Shown: positions 10,219 through 20,842 of the stretch, piece after piece
Layout: every line of letters begins with the position of its first letter
Numbering within the stretch: the first letter of the stretch is position 1
DNA from: Epithemia pelagica
Taxonomy: Eukaryota > Bacillariophyta > Bacillariophyceae > Surirellales > Surirellaceae
Direction of reading: 5' to 3'
Assembly (NCBI GenBank): GCA_946965045.2
Contig: OX337228.1
Coordinates: 4,092,001-4,156,000 of the forward strand
DNA length: 64,000 nucleotides
Notes under the pieces: model-generated
What the model saw: the letters and a program-made list of their open reading frames with translations, nothing else
Databases searched by the model: none
What the model was told of the DNA's origin: nothing
Translations under genes and position numbers: made by a program

Positions 10219-12682
10219 CACTCCTTCCCGAAGAATGATGCTTATCGTTCTTTGGGATATTAAACAACAGGTCCCGGAATTTATAGAAGAGTGATCCTTG
10301 TAATGGCTTCGTGTGAAAGTCAGCTAACATGTCACCAGTCGGACAATGTTCGATCTGAATTTCTTTTTTATCCACCCGGTCTTTGATAAAAAAGTACCGA
10401 ATGTTGATATGTTTGGTACGCTTGCTACTTGAGGCCTTTCCATGTTTCTCCAGCAGCATCGCACTCATATTGTCTTGTAACAGTTTGGTTTCTTTGACCG
10501 CATATCCTTGGGCCAGCAAAAACTCCCGACACCACAACATATTGGGCATTGCATCATGCACCCCAATCAACTCACTTTCGGTCGACGAGCGTGCTACCAG
10601 TTTCTGTTTTGCGGACATGCTCATTGCGGCTCCTTCACCAAGACTCATCACCCCACCGGTATGACCTCTCATATTAGGGTGGACTGCGTATGATGCATCT
10701 ACCCACCATCGAATAATCCCTGAGCCGTCACATCGAAGCCGAAGTAATAGATCCGTGGTGCACTGCAGATACTTCATCACGCGAGAGAGTTTCCGCCAAT
10801 CGTCTTCACTTGGTGACTGCACCCTTGTACTGAGGAAAGCAATGGCCACTCTTATATCCGGCCTGCCCCTTTGTGCCACATACATTAACTGCATGGTCAA
10901 ACTATGAAAGTAATCCGCGCGTTCCTTATCCAGCTTTGGACTGTCTTCATTGACATGGAACAGATGGCTGGCCGCGGGCGTTTGTGCACGTCCTTTGAAC
11001 TCCCGTGGCATTTCTTCTATCATTCCGTGAATTGACGACCGCATGTCCACGATCAACTTCTCTGGTTCAGAGAAATCAAGGTACATGCCCAAATAATCGT
11101 GCCGCTTTCCTCGTGAGATGGAAATCTCACCCAGTTGCCCAAACGTTTCCTTGATTTGCTGGATCACGCCGTCAACCACACTTTTCTTCTTGTGCGAGAT
11201 CTTCAGGTCATCAATGTGCCATGTGATGGTGCACTGACTTCCCTCGATCATTTTATTCGCCACACAGGCATCATACGGATTGATTGTGTAGCCCCAACTT
11301 TTGATCACCGCGGTCAGTTTCTCCCAGAACAACCTGGCAGCCCTTAATGTGACATATAACGCACGTAACAATTCAACATATAGGACTGGTTCACCTCGTT
11401 CATACACAACAAATGGTCGGTAGCCTTCGTCAATCTCTAGCAACAAGGTCACCATCAAGCCAGTGATTCTCATGTACACCCCAGGATCCATGATTGCCTG
11501 CATGAATGCTCCTGGGATGTCAATGACCGCTACTTCGCGACGCTCCATGGCATCCAAGATGGCCGTCATGAACACGGCCTCCGTGGCCACGGTGGGCGAT
11601 GATGCATCTTCCTTGGCTATGGTTGCCCGTTGTTTCCGACCATCGGCACAACCTCGACCCTTGATCTTGCCGCAACGTTTACGTTTGAGAAACATTAGAT
11701 AGCCTAATGCTTGTCGGATTTGTTCCTTGGTTAAATTGCTTTTCATCACGGCCTTCATCACTTCTCGGTCGTGGAGCTGTCGCACTTCTTTTTTGACTGC
11801 GGCTACGCCTGGCTCTCCGAACATTTTCACGCCCAGTTTCATCCCCATTTGTGGTGTTGATAAATCCTCGGCGACGGTAGAAGTCACGTAGATGTCATTG
11901 TTGTATCGATGCGCGTAATTTCGTTCTCTGTTGGTGCGCAAGTTGTATCTTGGTTGATCTGGCACGTGGTCACCACCACCACCAGCACCAAAGTTTGGTT
12001 GTTGGGCCTCATTGTCAAGTGCCTGTGGCTCGGGCTGAAAGTTCACTCCTTCATTTGCCACTCCTTCATTTGCCACTCCTTCATTTGCCACTCCTTCATT
12101 TGCCATGTTGTCCTCGTCTGCGTCTTCTGCTTCGATCTCCTCCTCAAGTAGATTGTTATCAACGACTGCTTGATCGACAAAATCCTCTAACAACGCTTGT
12201 TCATGCTCCGCTTGCACTGCCTCCTCCAATACATCATTCTCGTTCTCTTCCTCCTCTTCGTCATGACCATTAAGGTCCTCAATTTCCTCTTCTTCCTGAC
12301 CATTAAGGTCTTCCATCTCCTCCTCGGCTCCATTCCCTTCACCCTGTGCCAATCCATCATCCATCTCCTGTTCCACTCCATCATTCAATGCATCGGCGTA
12401 ATCCTGCTCCAGCTGAGCTAGGTCACCGATTTCCTCATCCACCAATGCTTCGTCATAACGCAGATCTTCATCCTGATCTATGTCAGGCACATAGTCTTCA
12501 TCTTCATCTATAGCATCATCATATTCAAGTGCTAAGATGCGGTTGTCCCGGTCGCCGAATGCTAAGCCCGGGAATGCCTCTTGCGCCAGTGCTAATTGTT
12601 CGACCCGTTTCGTTATACTTTCCGGCATTGGCACAACGGTTGCATGGTTGCGACTGATTACTCGCCCGGATAACAAATTCAA
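10064..12682 (-). pseudogene. Copia 1 pol: acidic linker, reverse transcriptase, RNase H
   Basis: The frame of about 872 codons has no ATG at its upper end and is joined to integrase only by a frame change. A long Asp/Glu-rich linker with a VANEG repeat precedes the RT. The RT shows IPGAFMQA and the active-site form WHIDDL in place of the usual YVDD. RNase H follows with WVDASYAVHPNMRGHTGG, STESELIGVHDA and the terminal motif DMLADFHTKPLQG. The domain itself is open and looks intact; it is called a pseudogene because it is out of frame with integrase at a run of five T (minus strand, about 12680-12686) where homology expects one base more. Confidence 0.85.
12044..12103 (-). repeat. Four tandem 15-bp units in the Copia 1 pol linker
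   Basis: The unit cactccttcatttgc (plus strand) is repeated four times without change, coding for VANEG repeats in the acidic linker between integrase and RT. The in-frame unit length lets copy number change without breaking pol. Confidence 0.9.
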
Positions 12683-13736
12683 AAATAATACCCGCCTTGT
12701 TGATTACCTGTGGGTCTCAGGGCCAGTCCACCTTGTGTTCTCGGTGTCATTGAGTTATCGTGGGGCTCGTGTGTTTGCACGTACTGCCCGAACTCAAACT
12801 TGCAGTGACGGTGGAAATCCAACTGTTGTCCTGTTACAATCGTTTTAGGGCTCACATCGGCAGAGAGACCGTTTGCCGCTGGAAATGCATTCAGCCAAAA
12901 CACAGCTGCCTTTGCCATTTCAATCACGAGTACCTTAGGGATCCGATCAAACGGTAATGTGTTGTAGATGCAACGCATCCGATCCTTTATTGTTCGAATA
13001 TAACGTTCGATCTCACCCACATGTTCTTCTCGTGATGACGGATTCAGCCGCATGCCGATTGCATGTAGACCCGTGTTGATCACATCATTGTCAAAAGCGC
13101 CATCACCCATCATTGTCCTTGGGCGTAGATTCCCACGTCGATAAATTCCCACAACGTGTTTGATTGCTTCGATTAAGGACTCGGAAGTCAAGCTTTTCAA
13201 CGCAGTGATGGTCCCAAAACGAATGTGTCGTGATACTGTCGCTAGGAACGGGACTCCGTTCACATGAAGGACGTCCATACTCAACGTGACGTCCCTGTAT
13301 TGTTCAGGGACAGGGAAATCGACAAATGTGTTCTCATCCACACGAACAGGTCGCTTTCTCACTGTCTTGCCCTTGAGGGTGCCAATATCTGGCCCGATGA
13401 TTTTGGCCGCCAATAGCACATCCTTGCTGGTGTACGGACAATTCGGAATCATGTGCCGATCCAGGATGGTCGCTAATTGTCTGTCACTAGGCCGTCCGAT
13501 TTAAATTTGCAGTGACCGTACTCCATATGCTCTATCTACATCATTGGTAGTATAACGTGCTTTATTAGATGCAATCGTCGTAACTAAACCAACAGTAGTG
13601 GCATTGTTGTGCTTGGGGTGCCATTCTGAATAATAGAGGCCTTCTTGGCTGGCACGGAAGGTGTCGATGTGTGTGCCCTTGTGTGATATGTGAAACTCAT
13701 CGGATTGTGCATTGTAATTGATCTCGAACTGTTTTT
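12679..13736 (-). pseudogene. Copia 1 integrase region, interrupted
   Basis: The frame reads as the end of a Copia protease/GAG-pre-integrase region (GLYYSEWHPKHNN), then integrase (IGRPSDRQ, SMDVLHVNGVPFLATVSR, MMGDGAFDND, SSREEHVGEIERYIRTIKDRMR). The D, D and E catalytic positions are visible. Three defects bound or interrupt it: it is out of frame with gag-protease at about 13737-13745, it contains an in-frame TAA at 13501-13503 just before IGRP, and it ends at a TGA created by a frame shift at 12679. Without these it would be continuous with gag and RT, as usual for Copia. Confidence 0.85.
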
Positions 13737-15077
13737 TTAACTAAAATGAAACGAGAGAATGTTGACCCACCCATCTGGATGGAACCAAACATCTCCGTAA
13801 TCACGCACTGATGCTATTTGCGTGGTGCTTGTGTGGCCTCCATGGCCGTGGATGTGCATGGTCGTGTCGGTGTCTTGTGGTGGTGTCTTGAGGATGGATG
13901 GATTACTGAATAGGTGGACCGTTGATTGGTTGTCCAATAGCACCCATGTTTTAGGAATGTGAGCCTGTGAAGGAGTAATAGAAAACGAATGTGAGGATAG
14001 TTCACTGTTGTCATTATTTGGCAAATTCAAACTCGAACCTTGTGTTTTGTCGTTGTTCTGTGTGGAGTCGTTGGATTCTCCATGTGTAGGGAAGGCTGTC
14101 CCTGTGTTCGGTTCATTCGGGTGTTGTTGTTGTTGTTGGCCGCCACTTGACATCTCTCGGCGCCCCATGCGAGCATCGATGATAGCTCTGGCATCGGCGA
14201 GTGTTGCGGGGTAAATATTATGTTGGTCCAGGAAGTTATTATGGAGATGCGCTTCGTACTCCTTTTGCTGGCATGCCCTGATAAATCGATTCGCAATCAT
14301 TCGTGCTTGGGCTTCATTCCTGTCGGCTTCAGTTGCATTTCCAGTTCGCCCATTCTTGTGTGCTAACTCATCCACATAGAGTTGATCATAGAGGACAATC
14401 CCCATCTCATCAATCAGTTGTGCTTTTGCTCTAAACACCTCATAAAAACTCTGGACAGACTGTCCAGGGTGACGCTTGAGCGTATAAAAATCCGTTCTGA
14501 TGCGGTCAAGGGCCATACCTGTGTATACCCGACCGCTATCATAAGTAAAAGTAGTTGTCTTGATGAGTGACAGGAGTGCAATCCCATCTCTTGATGCTTG
14601 TATGGTTGGGAAGATGGAAGTTGCCTTTAACTTGTCCTTTAGGAGCTCGGTGCACTGCCCTAGCAGAACACTGTACAGGGAGGAACGAAATCCGTCATAC
14701 GCAATCTCTTTTTCTTGATGTGCCTTGTAGTTGAATTCCCACTCCTTGGCTTCTATCGGGGTTGCAGTTGGTCCAGGTCTTGTTGGTGGTGTTGGTGGTG
14801 GCAGTTGGAGGCTTTCCACGGCTTGTTGAAAATCACGATTGTATTTTGGCCACTTGGTTCCAATGTAACCCACCAATAACTCCACATTTTTCAAGTACTT
14901 CTTCGCCTGGGTATCTTGTGAGTAGTCAAACGTGCACCCTTTTAGGAGTGGCTCTTGTCCTTCGAATTTGGGACCGTGCTGTCCTCTTCCTTGCCGACCA
15001 CCACGTCCTCGTCCTGATCGACCTCGTCCTCGTCCACCTTGTTCACCCGATTGTACATTGTCCGGACGTCCACTCAT
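13737..15077 (-). CDS. Copia 1 Gag and protease
   Basis: 446 codons from ATG 15077. The N-terminus is Gly/Arg-rich, the middle has the helical gag core (SLIKTTTFTYDSGRVYTG, RTDFYTLKRHPGQSVQSFYEVF), then a Gln run and a Ser/Asn-rich linker. The protease active site reads WVLLDNQSTVHLFSN; DNQS replaces the D-S/T-G of retroviral proteases. It ends at a TAA (13737-13739) just after VNILSFHFS, where the normal frame would continue into pol; a one-base deletion explains this. No CCHC zinc knuckle is present. Confidence 0.85.
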   Translation of the reverse strand: MSGRPDNVQSGEQGGRGRGRSGRGRGGRQGRGQHGPKFEGQEPLLKGCTFDYSQDTQAKKYLKNVELLVGYIGTKWPKYNRDFQQAVESLQLPPPTPPTRPGPTATPIEAKEWEFNYKAHQEKEIAYDGFRSSLYSVLLGQCTELLKDKLKATSIFPTIQASRDGIALLSLIKTTTFTYDSGRVYTGMALDRIRTDFYTLKRHPGQSVQSFYEVFRAKAQLIDEMGIVLYDQLYVDELAHKNGRTGNATEADRNEAQARMIANRFIRACQQKEYEAHLHNNFLDQHNIYPATLADARAIIDARMGRREMSSGGQQQQQHPNEPNTGTAFPTHGESNDSTQNNDKTQGSSLNLPNNDNSELSSHSFSITPSQAHIPKTWVLLDNQSTVHLFSNPSILKTPPQDTDTTMHIHGHGGHTSTTQIASVRDYGDVWFHPDGWVNILSFHFS

Positions 15078-15078
15078 G

Positions 15079-15675
15079 TTAAAGAATGGTCAGGTTGTGT
15101 TCTTTACGGCGAAATTCCTCGATCTTGTTGTTCTGGTGGTTTCGGACAGCAACTACCACAAAGTCGTTGGTAAACCGCGTTACGTCACCTTTTGCTCCGT
15201 AGATCTTGCCTTTGTGACCCGACAAGTAGATGCCGGTCTTAATTCGCACCCGAGATCCGATTCCCAGTACCTTCACAATGGGTGGTGCCGCTGCTTCAGC
15301 TTCTACACCTTGTGGACTTGTGGAGGTTTGTTCTTGTTCTTCCTCCACCACTTGTGGTTCCTGGTCCGGATTCGTTTGCTCTTCTTCTTGTTGTGCTTCT
15401 CGGTACACCCGTCCTAATTCAGCCTCGTGACTGTTCTTTTGGCGTAACAACGCTTGTTGATAACGAGTTTCTTTGTTGTGTAAGGCTTGACGATACTCTT
15501 GTTCCAAATCGGCTTTATCGGCCCAGTACTTTCGATCCAACGCCTTCACAAGCTTTTCGTGTTCTTCAGCCAGTCGACTGGCGCGTCCTTCGGACAGAAG
15601 CTTCAACCGGATAAACTGCCCAATTAAACGTGACACTGGTGTACTGTTTTCTTCTGGGGACTGCGTTGTGGACAT
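15079..15675 (-). CDS. Copia 1 extra ORF upstream of gag: coiled coil plus KOW-like end
   Basis: 198 codons from ATG 15675, just inside the 5' LTR; its TAA ends at 15079, one base before the gag ATG at 15077. Residues about 20-100 are a charged Glu/Lys/Arg/Gln helix that reads as a coiled coil; 100-125 are Glu/Gln-rich. The C-terminal third (VLGIGSRVRIKTGIYLSGHK then GKIYGAKGDVTRFTNDFVVV) resembles a KOW/Tudor-like beta barrel, a fold that binds RNA or protein. Standard Copia elements have gag as the first ORF. Function unknown. Confidence 0.7.
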   Translation of the reverse strand: MSTTQSPEENSTPVSRLIGQFIRLKLLSEGRASRLAEEHEKLVKALDRKYWADKADLEQEYRQALHNKETRYQQALLRQKNSHEAELGRVYREAQQEEEQTNPDQEPQVVEEEQEQTSTSPQGVEAEAAAPPIVKVLGIGSRVRIKTGIYLSGHKGKIYGAKGDVTRFTNDFVVVAVRNHQNNKIEEFRRKEHNLTIL

Positions 15676-15717
15676 CAGATTGTGCCGGGAAGTACAATGT
15701 AAGCTCTTTGTAATCTA

Positions 15718-15935
15718 TGTTGAAACCGATCAGTCTTCGTGCTGTACAGGCAACAAAGCTAAAGCAAATTTCGTTATAGATTACAAAGAGTGAGCACTAG
15801 ATGTCTCCTTCATTCGACGGATCTTATGACCGCTTAGGGCCACATCTTGCCACTCCTCCACGTCAGTAGGATTCTTCATTCTTTGGTCGCTCTTAGCTCT
15901 TGGTTCCTGGCTCTGCTCCTGGTTCTGCTCCAACA
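15718..15935 (-). repeat. 5' LTR of Copia element 1
   Basis: 218 bp with TGTTG/CAACA ends; the partner LTR is 10001-10218. It is followed on the plus side by the target duplication CTATT (15936-15940). The transporter gene's stop is about 250 bp further, and that gap shows nothing else. Confidence 0.95.
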
Positions 15936-16186
15936 CTATTCTCCACGACGTCTAGCACTTCAAGCTCCTCTGCTGATGTCTGTATTCATTCTCTATACTT
16001 TATTTTGTTGCTCCTGCGCAGGAGCTGTTGTCGTTGTTGTTTCGCCTGCAATCTACCTTTATATATCTCCATACTACAACAACAGCAGGCCCAACAAATA
16101 CCCCGACAACCAAGACTATGTCCACAACGAAACACCGGTTCCTGCGACACGTGTGTCAATCACAATGGGTCCAACTTTCACGCCCT

Positions 16187-17430
16187 TTACACGGAAGAAT
16201 AGCGAATGTAGTTGGTGGTGGAGGACGCTGTTTGCGTGCCATTCGGGTGCACTGCCATTTCGGCCTGCAGCAAGAGGGGTGCTTCTTCCGATTGCGACAC
16301 CAAGGATGCCTGGATACTCTCATCCTCATAATCACACGGTCCTTCTTCGTCCTCGTTAATGTTGTTGTCGTTGTTGTTGTTCCACCAACAATTACAACAA
16401 GGTCGTCTCCTGGACTCCATGACATGGTCGTGCCGATGTTGTCGTTTTGTTTGGGATTGAATCTGTTCCAACGACAAGCCCTTGGTTTCTTGGACGTAGT
16501 GTGGAATAAAGAACAAGGCTGCCACAGCCATGAGAATACCGAAACAGGCAAAGGTGAATCTCCATCCAAATCGTCGTTGCACAATGGGGACACCAAATTG
16601 CACGACAAAATTCAACAAATACTTGAGTTCGACCGCCAAGGCTGAGGCGGGACCGCGAATATGGGAGGGAAAGACTTCGGCCACCAACAACCAGGTAATG
16701 GGACCAAAGCCCAGTTGGTAACCGGCCACATAGACACAGAGGGACAACAACACGAGTCGACGTTGCCATTCCGGTGCATCGGTATCGGTCATGGAAGGAG
16801 CGTTCCAACACAAGACCAAAATGGCCAATCCCATGATAGTGGCACAAATTTGCAAGAGGCGTTTGCGGCCCACCGTATCCACCAAGCCGACCGTCACTAT
16901 ACTGACACACAACATGAGACAGGCTGTCCATACCGAGGCATGGCCACCCCATCCAGCTTGTTCCAAAATGACAGTGGCATAACTAAGCACTGCCGGTTGA
17001 CCACTGCCCTCTTGGAAACACAAGAGTCCCAAGGCGACCACCATGGCCCATGTCACTGCGGGATCGGAATCGAGGAGGGATCCCAGTGTCCCACAACATC
17101 CACTGTCCTGCCCCGCAGTCCGTGTCGCTGGTATGGCTTGGCGTGTCGTCCACTGAACCATTTCGTCAAATTCGTTCGTGATATTGTCACGATAGACAAA
17201 CTGCATCGACTCCATGGCTTCTTCCAAGAATCGACATGGACGTTGAGATTCACTCAATTCCTGATAGTCCTCTCGTTGCCCTTCTCCGCGTTCGTGTTCA
17301 GTGTCTTTTTCTTCTGTCACCGTAGAACAGGAGCTAATGGTGGTTTCTTCCGTGGATGTGGAACAGGAACTAATGGCTGTTTCCAAGGATTTGGGGTGTC
17401 CCTCTTCCAATTCTTGTTGATATGACTGTG

Positions 17431-17461
<31 letters not shown>

Positions 17462-18594
17462 ATGCTGAAGTAACAGCCATCGCGTAGATCGTGGCACCCA
17501 AAAGGTCAAGGCCAACATGGGGACACTAAACAATAAGGAAATTTGATACAGCAGGGCCCAATTGTTGTTGTCGCCGTACGACGACGAGGAATGATAGTCT
17601 CCCACGGCATATCCAACCACAATGCCCAGAACAATGAGGGATTCCTTGGCACTGACAATAGCTCCTCGTACCGAACTGGGTGCCATTTCGGCCATGTAGT
17701 TGGGTGCTCCATGCATGACAAAGCCCACGCCAACGCCCAGTACCAATCGACCGAGCAACAACAAGGGCCATCCCACCAGGACCGAGGATTCGGCAAAGAC
17801 GGTGCCTGACGCAATCGTACACAGCGTCCCCACAATATGCAACAAGGCGGCCAACCGTAGTTCCATTCGACGGCCAATGGTGGCAGCCAAATGAAACAAA
17901 ACCAAATGACTTCCCAACAAGGCCCCCAAGGAAATGGCTGAAATAAAGATACCCTCCCGAATCGCAGCATCCGTCTCTTGTTCGGTTGTTGTTGTGGCGT
18001 CCTTGTCGTCGTCCATTGGACCAAACACATGAGACCACCAAACCACGGGCGGCGATACTGTCGCATCCACAGTGGGGGCAGCAAGTATTGGTAAAGTTTC
18101 CCTTGCGCGAGAGTGATGAGAATGGTGCTTTACCTCGAAACTTGGATTGTCATCGTTGTCGTTATTGCCACTGTTGTCATCGTTGTTACTATTATTGTCA
18201 CTGGTGGGGTAATAAAAGTCGTCGGTATGTGTTTGATACAAGTGCTTTGTCGTCGTTTTTGGAATGGGGTTGCTGTTGGCGGCAGGTTGTCGTAGTATAG
18301 CCAAGACAAACGATGTCGCGCCAATGTCATATCCGTAGGAAAAGCCTGAGAAGAAGAAAAACAAACACGCAAGAGATTGACGGCACACCGACCGAACCAT
18401 GAGTCAGATTCAGATCCATAAGCTATAGTAGTGAGGTCATGTTTCGGTCGGAACCGAGGATTTGTACACCTACCTCCCAGCGCTGGAGTCAAAAATACGA
18501 GACTGAGTGCCAACCAAGAGATTCGAGGGTTCCTCCTATTTTCATCCTGGAGTTGGTGGTCGTTGTTGCCGTTGGAACCATTGACATTTTGCAT
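16187..18594 (-). CDS. Sugar-porter family MFS transporter, two exons
   Basis: Exon 1 runs 18594-18474 and exon 2 18345-16187; the intron of 128 nt has a GTAGGT donor and a TTCTTCTCAG acceptor. The splice restores the family's first membrane segment, LVFLTPALGG joined to FSYGYDIGATSF, so I prefer ATG 18594 over the ATG at 18400, which lies in the intron. The protein is 759 aa. Signatures: RLVLGVGVGF, APSSVRG, VDTVGRKRLL, GFGPITWLLVAEVFPSHIRG and PHYVQETKGLSLEQI, as in the GLUT/sugar porter family with 12 membrane segments. The central cytoplasmic loop is unusually long and holds a Gln run, and the first outside loop is long and Asn/Asp-rich. Likely a hexose or polyol proton symporter at the plasma or plastid membrane; substrate not predictable. 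Confidence 0.85.
17432..17461 (-). repeat. Trinucleotide repeat coding a Gln run
   Basis: A run of GTT on the plus strand (CAA/CAG codons on the coding strand) lies in the transporter's central loop. It is likely variable in length between strains. Confidence 0.85.
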
Positions 18595-19298
18595 GATCTC
18601 TTGTGGTTTGTGGTAAGAAAACCACCGACCGGGCACTTGGTTGTGTCTTGGATGGATCGTGACACGGTCACTGACTCGACCCTGTCAACAACAAAAAAGG
18701 TGGTCGTTTTCTCCTTGCGCTGTTGGAAAGATGCTTGGTTGCCAACACAAGAAACAGCAACAACACAACGATTGGTTGGTGTGATGATACAGGAGCACCA
18801 ACAAAATCCTCGTTACAACGGATCGCGAATAGGAGTAGACACTCAGAGGAGCGTTGAAAAGATCTTGATGCCTTATTATTTTTATCGACGACTAGCACAA
18901 TGGGGGATGAAAGAAAGAGTGGTCGACGACAAATCCCTGTCCTGCCAAAAGACACGGTCGGTGATGAAAGAACAACCTGTCAAAGTTGTGGCGAATGTCA
19001 CGGCCACATGGCTGATGGAAGGTGTCTCGTGTCGTGTGATGAAAAAGTGAAGGTGTCTGTGTCTTGGTTTCGTTCTCCGTCAAGCGTGTCGTAATCAAGC
19101 CCTGTACCTTCACTTCACAGTTTCTTAGGATATGTTTGGTCTTGAATCAAGACCAAAAGGACGGCGGGCTCTCCGCAATCTGGGATTTCATGGTGGCGCA
19201 AATTATCAAGTGACGTGGTTCTCGTTAGGAGTACGCACCCACCACCATGGCGAGTGTTTTCCGTGAGAAATGAGAAAGCGAACCTCCATCCTCCAGCC
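18595..19298. other. Intergenic region between divergent transporter and dioxygenase genes
   Basis: About 700 bp between two divergent starts. Open frames here on the plus strand overlap exon 1 of the transporter and lack protein-like composition. I see no RNA gene or repeat. It presumably holds both promoters. Confidence 0.4.
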
Positions 19299-20474
19299 AT
19301 GTGGTTGTGGTGGTGCCGAGTCCCTCAACTGCAACTGCATCCCGTAATAAGGAGGTCTTTGCTGTTGCTGTTTCTCTGTCTGTTGCTGAAGAAGAAGGGG
19401 GAGGCATGGATTCCACTGCAATGCCGTTTGGGGTCTTTTCAAGCAGTAGGTCATTCAACAAGAACGCCCAAAGATCCCCCAAAAGGGGCAACGATCAGGT
19501 TCCGAACAACATCCCCATCATCATCGTGTTTATTCGGCAGCCGAGCCGCGGTATGGCGGCTACAACATGAGGACCAACGGGTCGGACCACCATCCAACTC
19601 AACAACAACAACAACAACGACCCGTAGCACGTCGCTTGTGGCCGAACCGGCAGCGGATTTGGATCAAGCCTTTGTTCAAGCGCAATGGAACATGCCATCC
19701 ATTGTGGAACGTGTCTTGATCCATCAAGAAACCGATGCCATTGATCCCTATCAACTATTAAGTCGACTGGATATGAGTGATACCGATCGCCAGTGGGCCT
19801 TGTACGCCTTGCGACGTTCCGACAACACGACAGGAACATTATCATCATCATCACGCTCTTTGGTCCAAACCGTATCGAACGTATTAACGCCGGCGCATTG
19901 TTCCAAGATTCGTACGTTTTTGGACAAACGCATTGTCAATGATGGTCTCGACAATGTGGATGGCTGTCCCGATTGGCAAGTCAATGTCACACCGGAAAAA
20001 CTGACCAAGATTATTGGAGCCACTGCCGTTGAGCGTCTGTTGGATCTTCCCCACCAATTGTTTGGCAAGACCAACAACAATACAAACTCGGACGTGGACG
20101 ACGACGACCATGACTTTGTGTACGACCGGGTCGGAATTTTTATTCGCTTGTACCAACGAAGCAAACGGCCATGGATGCCGTTTCATCGCGATGGCAATCG
20201 TTGGACCGTCAATGTGGCTCTGAACAATGCCACAGACTATGCCCGAGCCAATGGTGGTGGTGGTGGCCATTTGATTGCCTTGTACAATGGGGCGGTCCAA
20301 CGAATTGGAGCTCGTCAAGAGGGCGATGCGACCTGTCATGCCGGCTATATTCAGCATGCCGTATCCGCCATACTTCCACCACAGCTAGAAACGAAAGATA
20401 CGCCAACGACTACAACCAGAACTGGGCGAAGATACTCAATGATTCTCTTTTTCCATACAGCCACGTCCACATGA
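19299..20474 (+). CDS. 2-oxoglutarate/Fe(II) dioxygenase, prolyl-4-hydroxylase-like
   Basis: 391 aa from the first ATG of the frame (19299); the frame upstream opens only with GTG. A hydrophobic stretch near the N-terminus (RRSLLLLFLCLLL) after a short basic lead suggests a signal anchor or signal peptide, then a Ser/Thr-rich stretch. The C-terminal half carries the double-stranded beta-helix iron site: H296 and D298 in FHRDGNRW, a distal His (H353 in IQHAVSAI, with H347 as alternative) and an Arg for 2-oxoglutarate in GRRYSMILFF near the end. Such enzymes hydroxylate Pro or Lys in the secretory pathway or act on small molecules. The exact substrate cannot be told. No intron is needed. Confidence 0.75.
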   Translation: MWLWWCRVPQLQLHPVIRRSLLLLFLCLLLKKKGEAWIPLQCRLGSFQAVGHSTRTPKDPPKGATIRFRTTSPSSSCLFGSRAAVWRLQHEDQRVGPPSNSTTTTTTTRSTSLVAEPAADLDQAFVQAQWNMPSIVERVLIHQETDAIDPYQLLSRLDMSDTDRQWALYALRRSDNTTGTLSSSSRSLVQTVSNVLTPAHCSKIRTFLDKRIVNDGLDNVDGCPDWQVNVTPEKLTKIIGATAVERLLDLPHQLFGKTNNNTNSDVDDDDHDFVYDRVGIFIRLYQRSKRPWMPFHRDGNRWTVNVALNNATDYARANGGGGGHLIALYNGAVQRIGARQEGDATCHAGYIQHAVSAILPPQLETKDTPTTTTRTGRRYSMILFFHTATST

Positions 20475-20842
20475 CTCGTGCGGAACAAAGATATCTCTGA
20501 TAGAAGTGAATCCTCAGAACGTATGGCAAAACGCGGAGACGCGGCTGGCAATGAAAGCTCCAGGTCGCTTGGACTTGCAGCACAAACCAATGCAAAAGTC
20601 GAGAGGAAGAAACATATGTGACACGGCTGGTAGCAGCCAGAGGAATGACTGACATGACCTAGGCATTCACATTAGGGACCGCCAGCACAATTGATACTTT
20701 CTCCAGAATAGGAATGATAATGACATTAAGTAAAAAGTCAGCATGTTTCAACCAACTAAAATCTTCATACCATTTGTTGGCCTAGAGATATTATTGCTGG
20801 AGAAGTATACAAGGTTTAAGGAGAAAAGTTTCTATAGTTTCT
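20475..20842. other. Convergent intergenic gap
   Basis: 368 bp between the 3' ends of the dioxygenase and the peroxiredoxin-like gene. Nothing recognisable beyond presumed 3' UTRs. Confidence 0.4.

Larger units (their letters stand above)
10001..15935 (-). mobile_element. Full-length Ty1/copia retrotransposon 1 (5935 bp)
   Basis: Two 218-bp LTRs with TGTTG/CAACA ends flank ORFs in the order ORF0, gag-protease, integrase, RT-RNase H, all on the minus strand. Integrase before RT is the Copia order. The element is bordered by a 5-bp target duplication, CTATT at 9996-10000 and 15936-15940. The LTRs differ at three positions (two adjacent bases near 10054, one near 10094), so the insertion is young. 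The purine tract next to the 3' LTR is GGGAAGGAGTG (minus strand, just above 10218). I could not identify a primer-binding site. Three breaks in the gag-pol frame make this copy unable to give an intact polyprotein as read. Confidence 0.95.

Noticed and set aside
13725-13745. A AAA AAC heptamer at the Copia 1 gag-pol border, the classic -1 frameshift site
   Set aside because: In the gag frame the TAA stop (13737-13739) comes before the heptamer, so ribosomes would end before slipping; a one-base deletion explains the frame change better.
14762-15417. Plus-strand ORFs across the Copia 1 gag start
   Set aside because: Antisense shadows of Gly/Arg- and Gln-rich gag and ORF0 coding sequence.
16661-17425. 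254-codon plus-strand ORF inside the transporter region
   Set aside because: It is antisense to well-conserved MFS segments and has no recognisable domain.
18439-19050. 203-codon plus-strand ORF between the transporter and the dioxygenase
   Set aside because: It overlaps exon 1 of the transporter on the other strand, has no domain and an odd composition.
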